From assembly GCA_937901895.1 (NCBI GenBank), contig CALGTD010000051.1:1-50687 (forward strand): a stretch of 50,687 bases of DNA, written 5' to 3'. The notes below the pieces were generated by a model, which did not search any database, was not told where the DNA came from, and saw nothing but the letters and a program-made list of their open reading frames with translations. Source of the stretch: an uncultured Spartobacteria bacterium (lineage in GTDB: Bacteria > Verrucomicrobiota > Verrucomicrobiia > Chthoniobacterales > JAATET01). The translations under genes and the position numbers were made by a program. The stretch's first letter is position 1. Every line of letters begins with the position of its first letter. Positions 41,547-49,574 of the stretch are shown here, piece by piece.

Positions 41547-43892
41547 CTATTGAACCAACGCGCGCAGGTCTTCCGCACTCAGGGTCGCAAGCGCGGCATC
41601 GGCATCGATCGCTCCGGAGAGCAGATCTCGTTTGCGCTCCTGAAGCTGGAGCACGCGTTCCTCGATCGTGCCGCGGGCAACGAGTTTGATCGAGGTGACC
41701 ACGTTGCGCTGGCCGATGCGGTGCGCGCGGTCCGTCGCCTGCGCCTCTACGGCGGGATTCCACCACGGGTCGAAATGAATCACCGTGTCCGCCGCCGTGA
41801 GATTGAGACCGGCGCCTCCCGCCTTCAGACTGATGAGAAACACCGCGATCGTTTTGTCGTTCTGAAATCTCTCCACGACGGCTGCGCGATCCTTCGTGGA
41901 CCCGTCGAGACGGCAAAATCCGATGCCATCGGCCTCGAGCGTCCGCTCGATAAGATCGAGCATCGACGTGAACTGGCTGAACACGAGGACGCGATGTCCG
42001 CCATCGATCGCCTCTTCGAGCAGTTCCCGGAGTGCGGAAAGCTTGGCCGACGTCTGCGGCTCCGCTCCGGGCGCGCCCAGCAGGCGAAGGTCGCAGCACG
42101 CCTGCCGAAGTCGCAACAGCGCGGTGAGCACCTGCATCCGGGCCGCTCCGGCCTGGCCTGCGTCGTTCAACTTGTCGACCTGCGCCCGCGCCGCATCCTG
42201 CAACCGACTGTAGACGTTCTTCTGCTCGTCGGTGAGTTCGACCTCGAGAACCTGTTCGATCTTCTCCGGGAGGTCCTTGAGCACGTCCTGCTTCCGGCGA
42301 CGAAGCAGCCACGGCGAGATTCGCCGGGAAAGCCGGTCGCGCACCGCCCCGCCTGCTCCCGCAAGCAGCGGCGCCTCGTAGCGTTCGCGAAAGTCGGTCC
42401 GATGCCCGAGATAACCGGGGAGCAGAAACTCGAAGAGCGACCACAGATCGCGGACGGAGTTTTCAATCGGCGTGCCCGTGAGAATGAACCGGCTGTGTGC
42501 GCGCAGTGCGCAGGCCGCCTTCGCATTCTGGCTGTCGGGATTCTTGATGTGCTGCGCTTCGTCGAGCAGGACCGTGCGAAACTCGATGCCGCGATACCGG
42601 TCGATATCGCGACGCAGCAGGGCGTAGCTCGTCACCACAATCCGATGTCCAGGGATCTTCGCAAACAACCGGTCGCGATTCGGACCATCGATCGGGAGAA
42701 CGGGAATCCCTGGGAGAAACCGCTCTGCCTCGCGGGTCCAGTTCCAGACCAGCGACGAGGGACACACCACCAGCGCGGTGCCCCCGCCGAGCGCCTCGAT
42801 CATCGCGAGCGCCTGCACGGTTTTTCCGAGTCCCATCTCGTCCGCAATGAGACCACCGCGTCCGGCGATCGCGCGCTCGAGCAGCCACTGCGCGCCGTCG
42901 ACCTGATAGGGCCTCAGCTGCTCCCTCAACCTGCCCAAGCCCGGTCGTGGCCCGGCCGACCGGGGAGTTTCCATCCCTTTCCACTGCGCAACGGAACTCT
43001 CCAGGTAGCCGCGATACTCCGGCGCGATGCGGTAGGCGCCGCCCTCCTGCCGTGGATTGCAATCGCGCAGCACCTCTTCGAGATCCTCAACGACCGCGGT
43101 GTCGGCGACGGCAATCCTGCCGCTTTTCAATTTGAGATGGGTCCCGCCACCGCGCAGGAGCTGCTGCAAATCGGCGTGTGAAAGCAGTGCGTCCCCGCCG
43201 GCCGTGTGATGAATCCGGACATCCAGCCACCCGCCCGCGGACTCCTGAATCGCGAAGCGCGGCTCAATGCGCACGACATCCTGCGTGACATGTCGGAACC
43301 GCTCACCCTCGCTCACCTTCCATTTTTCCCGCCACCTCGGGAGGGTCGCCGCGTAAAACCGCAGCACGGCATCCTCCCCCTGAAGCGCGGCCTTCCCCCG
43401 GAAATCCCGAAAACCCGCCGCCATCACCTCCGCGAACACCGCGCCCTCGAACGCGGCATTTCTCACACCGGACGTCGCATAGGCGAAATCGATTTCCGCC
43501 TCGAGATGACGCAGCGAACCCTCAAGCCGGATCCGCACTTCCGGTGTCTCCGCTGTGGCGGACTCCGGCGCTCGCTCGCTGCGGGGGGCGGGGGCAGCCG
43601 CAGTCTCGCGAGGCTTCACGGGGTTCAACACCTGCAGCGCCGCCGCGATCGAATGCGCACAGATGATTCCACGCACGCGCGAGTCCCGGCACGGGCAGAG
43701 ATTCTCCACGTCGATCGCATTGCGCAGCTTCAGCCCGCAAAGAAACTGCCTCCCGCCCTCGGACAGTCGGGCCTTGAGCACCGGCGGTTCATAGGTTGCC
43801 TCCGTCACGCGGCCTGCCGCATGAATCGCGCGTGCCTGCTTGAAAACAGGCCAGCCACACATCGAGACGAGAAATTTTTCGGTGAGTTCCAC
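41547..43892 (-). CDS. SWIM zinc-finger SNF2-family helicase
   Basis: 781 residues from a GTG at 43892, giving the start ELTEKFLVSMCGWPVFKQAR. An ATG at 43862 is possible, and one at 43967 would run into the divergent gene. A SWIM zinc finger lies at residues 66-80 (Cys66, Cys68, Cys78, His80 in CPCRDSRVRGIICAHS). A beta-rich middle part precedes the SNF2 ATPase core. Core motifs are YQVDGAQWLLERA, motif I DEMGLGKT, motif II LLDEAQHIKN, TGTPIENSVRDLWS, FSQFTSMLDLI, RLDGSTKDRAAVVERFQ, SLKAGGAGLNLTAAD and TDRAHRIGQ. Such proteins move along double-stranded DNA and remodel bound proteins. Bacterial SWIM-SNF2 proteins are widespread but poorly studied. Confidence 0.92.
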   Translation of the reverse strand: MELTEKFLVSMCGWPVFKQARAIHAAGRVTEATYEPPVLKARLSEGGRQFLCGLKLRNAIDVENLCPCRDSRVRGIICAHSIAAALQVLNPVKPRETAAAPAPRSERAPESATAETPEVRIRLEGSLRHLEAEIDFAYATSGVRNAAFEGAVFAEVMAAGFRDFRGKAALQGEDAVLRFYAATLPRWREKWKVSEGERFRHVTQDVVRIEPRFAIQESAGGWLDVRIHHTAGGDALLSHADLQQLLRGGGTHLKLKSGRIAVADTAVVEDLEEVLRDCNPRQEGGAYRIAPEYRGYLESSVAQWKGMETPRSAGPRPGLGRLREQLRPYQVDGAQWLLERAIAGRGGLIADEMGLGKTVQALAMIEALGGGTALVVCPSSLVWNWTREAERFLPGIPVLPIDGPNRDRLFAKIPGHRIVVTSYALLRRDIDRYRGIEFRTVLLDEAQHIKNPDSQNAKAACALRAHSRFILTGTPIENSVRDLWSLFEFLLPGYLGHRTDFRERYEAPLLAGAGGAVRDRLSRRISPWLLRRRKQDVLKDLPEKIEQVLEVELTDEQKNVYSRLQDAARAQVDKLNDAGQAGAARMQVLTALLRLRQACCDLRLLGAPGAEPQTSAKLSALRELLEEAIDGGHRVLVFSQFTSMLDLIERTLEADGIGFCRLDGSTKDRAAVVERFQNDKTIAVFLISLKAGGAGLNLTAADTVIHFDPWWNPAVEAQATDRAHRIGQRNVVTSIKLVARGTIEERVLQLQERKRDLLSGAIDADAALATLSAEDLRALVQ

Positions 43893-43942
43893 GGCGGGCA
43901 ACGAGAAGTGACAACACCCGGCGAAAAGTGCAAATCTTCGCC

Positions 43943-45016
43943 ATGCGTCTCCCAGTCCTCGCCGCATTTCTTTTGATGGTTGCGACGGCGATCGGAACCG
44001 CGTCTGCGGAGGAACGATTGAAGGTCGGTGTCTTCGATCATCCTCCCTTTGCGCAGAAGGACGAAGACGGTCAGTGGACCGGTCTGGCGATCGATTTGTG
44101 GGAGCGTGTCGCCACGGAGATGGAGCGACCGTTCGAATATGTCGAGACCACCCTGGAGAATGCCGTGGAGGACACGGTATCGGGGCGTGTGGATGTGGTC
44201 GCCGGCGCGCTCGGGGTTTCTGCGGAACGCGAACGTCGCGTGGATTTCACGCAGCCCTTCCTGTCCACCTCCACCGCGGTGGCATTGACGAAAACCACAC
44301 GGCTTCCGCACTGGTTCGAGTTTCTTCACGATCTTCTGGGTCACGGCTTGTTGTCCATCGTTCTGCTGCTCGTGGGCACGCTGGGGGTCTTCAGCCTGCT
44401 GCTGTGGCTCGTCGAACGGCGGAGCAACCACGCGCATTTCGGCGGGAAGCCGATCCACGGATTCGGGTCGGCCCTGTGGTTTGCCGCGGTGACGATGACG
44501 ACCGTCGGCTATGGGGACAAGACGCCGCGCACGGCGCCGGGCCGGATTCTCGCGTTTGTGTGGATGTTCATCGGCGTGTTCATCGTCGGGATTTTCACGG
44601 CAACCCTGGCGTCGAGCATTGCCATCTCTCGGACCCAGACCTCGATCACCCGCGTGAGCGATCTCGCGCCGTATCGCAACGGCGTGGTGGACGGCTCGCT
44701 TGCGCAGCGCCTGCTGGTCAGCGCGGGCATTCGTGCGCAGACGTTCAACTCGATCGAGGAGGGCCTCGAGGCCCTGAAGGCCGGATCGATCACCGCATTC
44801 GTCGATCTCGAGATTTCGCTGCGCTACGTGGTCAACGAAAACCACGCCGGCGAGATGTTCATCGAGTCCCTGCCCTCCAACCATGTCGGCATGGCATTCG
44901 CCGTGAAGCAGGGAATGAACTTGATCGAGCCCATCAACATCGCGCTGATCGAGGCCACGAGCGGGCCGGAATGGTCGCGAGAGATCGAGCGGTGGGTCGG
45001 TCCGCCCGCGCGCTAG
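43943..45016 (+). CDS. GluR0-like ligand-gated potassium channel
   Basis: 357 residues from the ATG at 43943. Signal peptide at 1-22. Residues about 25-118 are the first half of a type 3 solute-binding domain (LKVGVFDHPPFAQKDEDG, GRVDVVAGALGVSAERERRVDFTQPF). They are interrupted by a helix at 136-157, a pore loop with the potassium selectivity filter TVGYGD (187-192), and a helix at about 202-226. Residues about 233-357 are the second half of the binding domain (SITAFVDLEIS, HVGMAFAVKQG). This S1-TM-pore-TM-S2 order is that of prokaryotic glutamate receptors. The ligand is probably an amino acid. Its stop shares the sequence CTAG with the stop of the convergent phosphoesterase gene. Confidence 0.9.
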   Translation: MRLPVLAAFLLMVATAIGTASAEERLKVGVFDHPPFAQKDEDGQWTGLAIDLWERVATEMERPFEYVETTLENAVEDTVSGRVDVVAGALGVSAERERRVDFTQPFLSTSTAVALTKTTRLPHWFEFLHDLLGHGLLSIVLLLVGTLGVFSLLLWLVERRSNHAHFGGKPIHGFGSALWFAAVTMTTVGYGDKTPRTAPGRILAFVWMFIGVFIVGIFTATLASSIAISRTQTSITRVSDLAPYRNGVVDGSLAQRLLVSAGIRAQTFNSIEEGLEALKAGSITAFVDLEISLRYVVNENHAGEMFIESLPSNHVGMAFAVKQGMNLIEPINIALIEATSGPEWSREIERWVGPPAR

Positions 45017-45450
45017 AGGCGAACGGGGTTCCACTCGACGGCGCCGGTCGCCTCGTCGATGACCAGCCACGCATAGCCGGGAGGAGCGCCCTTGTTCGGC
45101 TTGCCGACCGTGCCGGGATTCAGAATGCGTGTGAGGCCGATCTTCTCGTCCCGCGGAACATGCGTATGCCCGTGGAGAAGAAAATCCGCGCCGCCGGACT
45201 TCGAAGGCGGAATGTGAATGAGAAGAAACGATCGCCCCCCGCGCTCGAGAAAAAGCCGCTCCGGAAGGTCGATACCCGCATCGCAGTTTCCCCGCACGCC
45301 GTGAAAAACCGGTCCCAGCCCCCGAAACACGTCCACTACACCGGGATGATCGAAGTCGCCGAGATGCCAGATCTCGTCCGCCTCGCGTATCGAATCGAGC
45401 ACGGCGGGCGGCAGTTTGCCATGGGTGTCGGCGAGAACGGCGATGCGCAT
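45013..45450 (-). CDS. YfcE/MJ0936-type metallophosphoesterase
   Basis: 145 residues. Motifs of the calcineurin-like phosphoesterase family: Asp and His in AVLADTHGKL, GD in IWHLGDFDH, GN..C in VRGNCDAG, and GHTH in LLHGHTHVP, together binding two metal ions. It is shorter than many members but complete to the C-terminal NPGTVGKPNKGAPPGYAWL. Small members of this group hydrolyse cyclic nucleotides or phosphodiesters in vitro, and the physiological substrate is unknown. It is cytoplasmic, divergent from hisC, and ends tail-to-tail with the channel gene, overlapping it by four bases. Confidence 0.9.
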   Translation of the reverse strand: MRIAVLADTHGKLPPAVLDSIREADEIWHLGDFDHPGVVDVFRGLGPVFHGVRGNCDAGIDLPERLFLERGGRSFLLIHIPPSKSGGADFLLHGHTHVPRDEKIGLTRILNPGTVGKPNKGAPPGYAWLVIDEATGAVEWNPVRL

Positions 45451-45515
45451 ACGTGAAATGCGTGGGTTTCGCCGTTGAACTTACAGACTCGAATCTGAAA
45501 GCATAGGAACTTCCG

Positions 45516-46601
45516 ATGTATCCGACCGCACACCAGCACGTCCTCGATCTCATCGCCTACGAACCCGGCAAGCCCGTGGAGGAGCTCGCCCGGGAAATGG
45601 GTCTCGATCCCGCGGACATCGTCAAACTCGCGTCCAACGAAAATCCGCTGGGCCCTTCCCCGAAGGCGCTGGACGCCATGCGCGACGCGCTGGAGCGTGC
45701 AAACTTCTACCCCGACGGCGGCGGATGGGCGCTTCGCGGCGCCATTGCCGACAAGCTCGGACTCGAGCGCGCCAACGTCGTGCTCGGCAACGGGTCCAAC
45801 GAGATCATCGAGTTTCTGGGCCATGCGTTCCTGAAACCCGGCGACGAGGTGGTCACCGCGAAACACGCGTTCGCCGTCTACTCGCTCATGGCACAGCTCT
45901 TCGGCGCGAAGACCATTGAGGTGGACGACCCCGGTTACGCGCACGATCTCGATGCCATGCTCGCGGCGATCACTCCCCGCACGCGTCAGGTGTTCATCGC
46001 CAATCCAAACAACCCAACGGGCACTCTCCTGGGCCAGGAGGAGATCGATGCCTTCATGGCGCGCGTGCCCGAGCACGTCGTCGTCGTGTTCGACGAGGCC
46101 TATTACGAGTTTCTGGACAATCCGCCGGATGTGCTGAAATACGTCCGCGAGGGACGGAACGTCGTCGTGATGCGGACGTTTTCGAAGATCCAGGGGCTGG
46201 CGGCGCTGCGAATCGGCTACGGTCTCGCGCCCGCTCCGCTCGCCGAGGTGCTTCAGAAGACCCGCCAGCCGTTCAATGCGAACGCCGTCGCCCAGGCCGG
46301 CGCGGCGGCGGGCATTGCCGATGACGAACACATGCTGCACACGCGCGAGCTCACCCGCGAGGGACGCGAGTATCTTCAGCAGACCTTTGCCGAAATGGGC
46401 CTCGAGTTTGTCCCGAGCTACGCGAATTTCGTGCTGGTCCGCGTCGGCGACGGGGACGCCGTCTTCCAGGCGCTCCTGAAGAAGGGCCTCATCGTGCGAG
46501 CGATGCGCAGCTACAAGCTGCCGGAGTGGATCCGGGTGTCGGTGGGCACGATGGAGCAGAACCGTCGGTTCGTGGACGCGCTCAAGGCGCTGAATCTCTG
46601 A
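45516..46601 (+). CDS. hisC: Histidinol-phosphate aminotransferase
   Basis: 361 residues, the usual length. A PLP-dependent aminotransferase of class I/II that converts imidazole-acetol phosphate to histidinol phosphate in histidine synthesis. Typical segments are IVKLASNENPLGPSPKAL, NVVLGNGSNEIIEFLGHAF, FIANPNNPTGTLL, VVVFDEAYYEFLD, and Lys224 in TFSKIQGLAALRIGYG, which forms the Schiff base. The C-terminal EWIRVSVGTMEQNRRFVDAL also fits HisC. No other his genes are in the window, which is common. The gene stands alone, divergent from the phosphoesterase gene and convergent with the YajQ gene. Confidence 0.94.
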   Translation: MYPTAHQHVLDLIAYEPGKPVEELAREMGLDPADIVKLASNENPLGPSPKALDAMRDALERANFYPDGGGWALRGAIADKLGLERANVVLGNGSNEIIEFLGHAFLKPGDEVVTAKHAFAVYSLMAQLFGAKTIEVDDPGYAHDLDAMLAAITPRTRQVFIANPNNPTGTLLGQEEIDAFMARVPEHVVVVFDEAYYEFLDNPPDVLKYVREGRNVVVMRTFSKIQGLAALRIGYGLAPAPLAEVLQKTRQPFNANAVAQAGAAAGIADDEHMLHTRELTREGREYLQQTFAEMGLEFVPSYANFVLVRVGDGDAVFQALLKKGLIVRAMRSYKLPEWIRVSVGTMEQNRRFVDALKALNL

Positions 46602-46611
46602 ACGCCGCCGC

Positions 46612-47103
46612 TCAGTCGCGGAAGTTTCCGAACCCGAGCGCGACTCCGAAATCGCTGGATCGCAGGAACGCGATCACCTTCTGCAGGTCGTCGCGCTTGT
46701 TTCCCGTCACGCGGATCTGACGGTCCTGCAGCGAGGCCTGCACCTTCAATCCGAGCCCCTTGATCGCCTTCGTGATTTCCTTCGCCTTGTCGCCGTCGAG
46801 CCCCTGCTTGATGACGAGTTCCTGCCTCGAATGTCCGAGCGGCGAAAGGTCTGGATCCTCCGCCTCGACGTTGCGCAGGTCGACGTTCCGCTTCGCGAGC
46901 TTCTCCATTACGATCTGACGCAGCGGCTTCATGTGCTCGCTGTCGTCCGTCGTGAGCAGGATCGAACCCTTTTTCGGATCGAGCTCGATGGTCGCCTTCA
47001 CCCCCTTGAAGTCGAACCGGTTTGCGAGTTCGCGCGTGGCTTGATCGACCGCATTCTTCACTTCCATGCGATCCACTTCGGAAACGATGTCAAACGAGGG
47101 CAT
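46612..47103 (-). CDS. yajQ: YajQ family nucleotide-binding protein
   Basis: 163 residues, normal for the family. Characteristic segments are MPSFDIVSEVDRMEVKNAVDQA, ELANRFDFKGVKATIEL, NVDLRNVEAEDPD, KQGLDGDKAKEITKAIKGLGLKVQ and the C-terminal RVTGNKRDDLQKVIAFLR. YajQ proteins have two ferredoxin-like domains, and some bind cyclic di-GMP and act in gene regulation. Whether this one does cannot be judged. It follows the polyphosphate glucokinase gene by 62 bases and may belong to the same transcription unit. Confidence 0.94.
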   Translation of the reverse strand: MPSFDIVSEVDRMEVKNAVDQATRELANRFDFKGVKATIELDPKKGSILLTTDDSEHMKPLRQIVMEKLAKRNVDLRNVEAEDPDLSPLGHSRQELVIKQGLDGDKAKEITKAIKGLGLKVQASLQDRQIRVTGNKRDDLQKVIAFLRSSDFGVALGFGNFRD

Positions 47104-47165
47104 GTTCTTCAGGACGGTTGGAAATTCTGACGGGCGGACCGCTCCGATCCACCGTTACCCGGCGA

Positions 47166-47918
47166 TCAGGCGCCCTCCGCGAGATGCTTCGCAAGATAAG
47201 CGGCGCCAATGATGCCCGCCTCGTTCTGCATCTGGGCAGGCACGATGAGGACCTCGGTCTTGGTGGTGAGATACGGCAGAAACTTCGCGGCCTTCTTGCT
47301 CACGCCACCGCCGATAATGAAAAGGTCGGGGGAAAAGAGCTTCTCCAGCTCGACGAGGAATTCGCTGAGGTGCTTCGACCATTGCTTCCACGTGAGATCC
47401 TTTTCCTCGCGAATCCGCTCGGATGCGCGCTTCTCGGCATCCTTCCCGCGGATCTTGAGATGGCCAAATTCCGTGTTCGGCACGAGCTTGCCGTCGAGAA
47501 AGATCGCGCTGCCGATGCCGGTGCCCAGCGTGAGAAGAATGACAACGCCGTTGCGACCACGACCCGCGCCGAAGCGCATCTCCGCGATCCCGGCGGCATC
47601 CGCATCGTTGACCACCTCGACCGGCCCGCCGGTGTGCGCCGAGAAAAGCTGGTTCCCGTTTGTCCCAATCCACGACTTGTCCACGTTTGCCGCGGAGTAG
47701 ATCACGCCACTCTTCACGATGGCGGGGAACGTAATGCCGGCGGGGCCTTTGTAATTAAAATGCTCGGCGATCTGCCCGACGACGTCGGCGACGGCGTTCG
47801 GCAGTGATGGCTGCGGTGTGGGGATGCGGAAGCGCTCCGCGGCGAGTTTTCCAGTTTCGATGTCCACCGGCGCTCCCTTGATGCCGGTGCCGCCAATGTC
47901 GATGCCGAGGAGTATCAT
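47166..47918 (-). CDS. ppgK: Polyphosphate glucokinase
   Basis: 250 residues from the ATG at 47918. ROK-family kinase: phosphate-binding GIDIGGTGIKGAPVD, AGITFPAIVKSGVI, the catalytic Asp in VEVVNDADAAGIAEM, and the polyphosphate glucokinase signature LTLGTGIGSAIFLDGKLVPNTEFGH. A C-terminal IIGGGVSKKAAKFLPYL completes the fold. The enzyme phosphorylates glucose with polyphosphate (and often ATP). It fits with the secreted glycosidases of the window as an entry step for released glucose, but is not next to them. Upstream is TatD (53 bases), downstream YajQ, all on one strand. Confidence 0.92.
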   Translation of the reverse strand: MILLGIDIGGTGIKGAPVDIETGKLAAERFRIPTPQPSLPNAVADVVGQIAEHFNYKGPAGITFPAIVKSGVIYSAANVDKSWIGTNGNQLFSAHTGGPVEVVNDADAAGIAEMRFGAGRGRNGVVILLTLGTGIGSAIFLDGKLVPNTEFGHLKIRGKDAEKRASERIREEKDLTWKQWSKHLSEFLVELEKLFSPDLFIIGGGVSKKAAKFLPYLTTKTEVLIVPAQMQNEAGIIGAAYLAKHLAEGA

Positions 47919-47971
47919 GGAATGGGGCGTGGATCTCCGGCATACCATACGCCGGCCCGCGAAGCCAACGC

Positions 47972-48829
47972 CTACCTGCCTCCGCCAAGACGGAAGAATG
48001 CCTCCGCCGTTCGCGTCGTTTCCTCCGCGACCCGGTCGAGCGACACGCCGCGCACCTCCGCGACCTTCTCTGCAACGAGCCGGGTATGCCACGGTTCGCA
48101 GCGCTTTCCACGGTGCGGGACCGGCGCGAGATACGGGCAATCCGTCTCCACCATGTAGCCGTCTGCCGCCACCGCGGCCGCCACTTCGCGAACGACGGGG
48201 GCGTTCTTGAACGTCACGATGCCCGTGAACGACACGAGGTGTCCCAACGCCGCGACCTCGGCCGCCTGCTCCGGCAGATTGCCGAAACAATGAAACACGC
48301 CGCGCAGTTTGCCGGTGTAGGGTTTGAGCAGCTCCACCGTGTCGTCCCATGCGTCGCGCTGATGGATGACCACGTTCAGACCGAGCTCCGCGGCCAGATC
48401 GAGCTGGATGCGGAAGGCATCCGCCTGCGCGGCCTTGTAGGCGCCATCGATGACGGCCGACTCCGCGTCCTCCGGCGTCTCCGCCTGCAACGCCGCGATC
48501 GCCGGGGACGACGTCAGCTTTTCACTCGGGAGATGATGGTAATCCAGACCGGTTTCACCGATCGCGGCAACCTTGGGGTGCACCGCGAGTTCGCGAAGCG
48601 CAGCGAGGAAGTCGGCGGGTTCCTCCTGCACGTTCGTCGGATGCACGCCGACAACGGCGAACACCCCCTCGTGTTTTTCCGCCAGCGCGATCGCCCGGCG
48701 ACTGCTCTCGATGCCGGTGCCGATCGTGATGATCCGGGTAACTCCGGCCTCGCGAGCCCGTGAAAGCACCGCGTCGAAGTCCTCTGCAAAGTCCGGGTAA
48801 TCGAGGTGGGCGTGCGTATCGATGAGCAT
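47972..48829 (-). CDS. TatD family metal-dependent hydrolase
   Basis: 285 residues from the ATG at 48829. A GTG at 48844 is an alternative. Metal ligands: His-x-His in IDTHAHLDYPD, Glu in AIGETGLDYHH, His in NVVIHQRDAWD, His in GVFHCFGNLPEQ, and Asp in VETDCPYLAPVPHRGKRCEP. TatD proteins are 3'-5' exonucleases or DNases that act on damaged DNA. The protein is about 25-30 residues longer than most because of an insertion after GLDYHH (LPSEKLTSSPAIAALQAETP and following), before the helix that leads to the second His. It precedes ppgK on the same strand. Confidence 0.92.
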   Translation of the reverse strand: MLIDTHAHLDYPDFAEDFDAVLSRAREAGVTRIITIGTGIESSRRAIALAEKHEGVFAVVGVHPTNVQEEPADFLAALRELAVHPKVAAIGETGLDYHHLPSEKLTSSPAIAALQAETPEDAESAVIDGAYKAAQADAFRIQLDLAAELGLNVVIHQRDAWDDTVELLKPYTGKLRGVFHCFGNLPEQAAEVAALGHLVSFTGIVTFKNAPVVREVAAAVAADGYMVETDCPYLAPVPHRGKRCEPWHTRLVAEKVAEVRGVSLDRVAEETTRTAEAFFRLGGGR

Positions 48830-48867
48830 GGGGCAATCTTCCACAGTTTCGCCGGAGAGGAAACGAT

Positions 48868-49224
48868 CTATGGCTTCAGCGCGCCGCGCCAGGCGTCCTC
48901 CTTGAACCCGACGAGATGAATGCCGGCGCCGATGGCGAACGGACGTTTCACGAGATTTCCATTCGATGCGAGCAGATCGATCGCCTCCGCCTCGCTCATC
49001 GACGGGAGTTTCGCCGAAAGACCGAGCGCCTTGTAGTCGCGACCCGAGGTGTTGAAGAGCCGGCGCAAATCCCCGCCCTGCGCGGCGAGCATCTCCCGAA
49101 GCTCGGCCTTCGTCGGAGGGGTCTCACGAATCGGAAGTTCCTCGAATGCGATGCCCTCCGCGCGCAGAAACTTCAGCGCCTTCCGGCAGGTGTCGCAACT
49201 CGCATAGGCATACACTTTGAGCAT
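48868..49224 (-). CDS. ArsC/Spx/MgsR family thioredoxin-fold protein
   Basis: 118 residues. VYAYASCDTCRKALKFL carries a CxxC redox motif (Cys10, Cys13) where ArsC and Spx relatives have their reactive Cys. The rest, LPIRETPPTKAELREML, LFNTSGRDYKALGL, LLASNGNLVKRPFAI and VGFKEDAW, is the standard ArsC-like fold with the conserved cis-Pro region. In Gram-positive bacteria Spx regulates RNA polymerase. In other phyla these proteins are usually annotated as arsenate reductase-like without proof, and no ars genes are nearby. It lies 38 bases upstream of tatD on the same strand. Confidence 0.9.
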   Translation of the reverse strand: MLKVYAYASCDTCRKALKFLRAEGIAFEELPIRETPPTKAELREMLAAQGGDLRRLFNTSGRDYKALGLSAKLPSMSEAEAIDLLASNGNLVKRPFAIGAGIHLVGFKEDAWRGALKP

Positions 49225-49356
49225 GGCGGTGATGCTACGGAAATACCGGCCGTGCGTCGCGTCCGTTCTTGGAACGCGGGAGGGCTGCGCGGGTTGGCCT
49301 TGCGTGCCGGCAACGATCCTGCTTCATTGTCTGTCCCTCATCGAGAGGAGAACGCC

Positions 49357-49458
49357 ATGAAACGCGCACTCACAATTTGTGAAGAGATTCGGGCGACGGC
49401 TTTCGCCGCGTCGATGCGCGTGCACGCCCTTCCGGTGTTCTCCGCGCGTCCCGCGTAA
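49357..49458 (+). CDS. Possible 33-residue leader peptide
   Basis: An ATG at 49357 preceded by a strong Shine-Dalgarno (GAGAGGAGAA, six bases before the ATG) opens a 33-codon frame ending in TAA. The product begins MKRALTICEEIRATAFAASM and has no known family. It lies in a 350-base gap and ends 116 bases before the AAA ATPase start, so it could be a leader ORF for that gene or an unrelated small protein. A small GCGCG/CGCGC inverted repeat lies between them. The rest of 49225-49574 shows nothing else I can name. Confidence 0.4.
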   Translation: MKRALTICEEIRATAFAASMRVHALPVFSARPA

Positions 49459-49574
49459 GGCGGTCGACCGGATCTCTGATTCTGCGGAGCCGTCGATTCG
49501 CTCCGTCATCCCGCCGGGACGTTCCGGCATTCCATTTTCGCGCGGCAATTCGCGCACCCATTCCAAATCAAACT

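Noticed and set aside
41367..43181. Long plus-strand frame opposite the SNF2 helicase gene
   Set aside because: No motif, while the minus strand holds a full set of helicase motifs.
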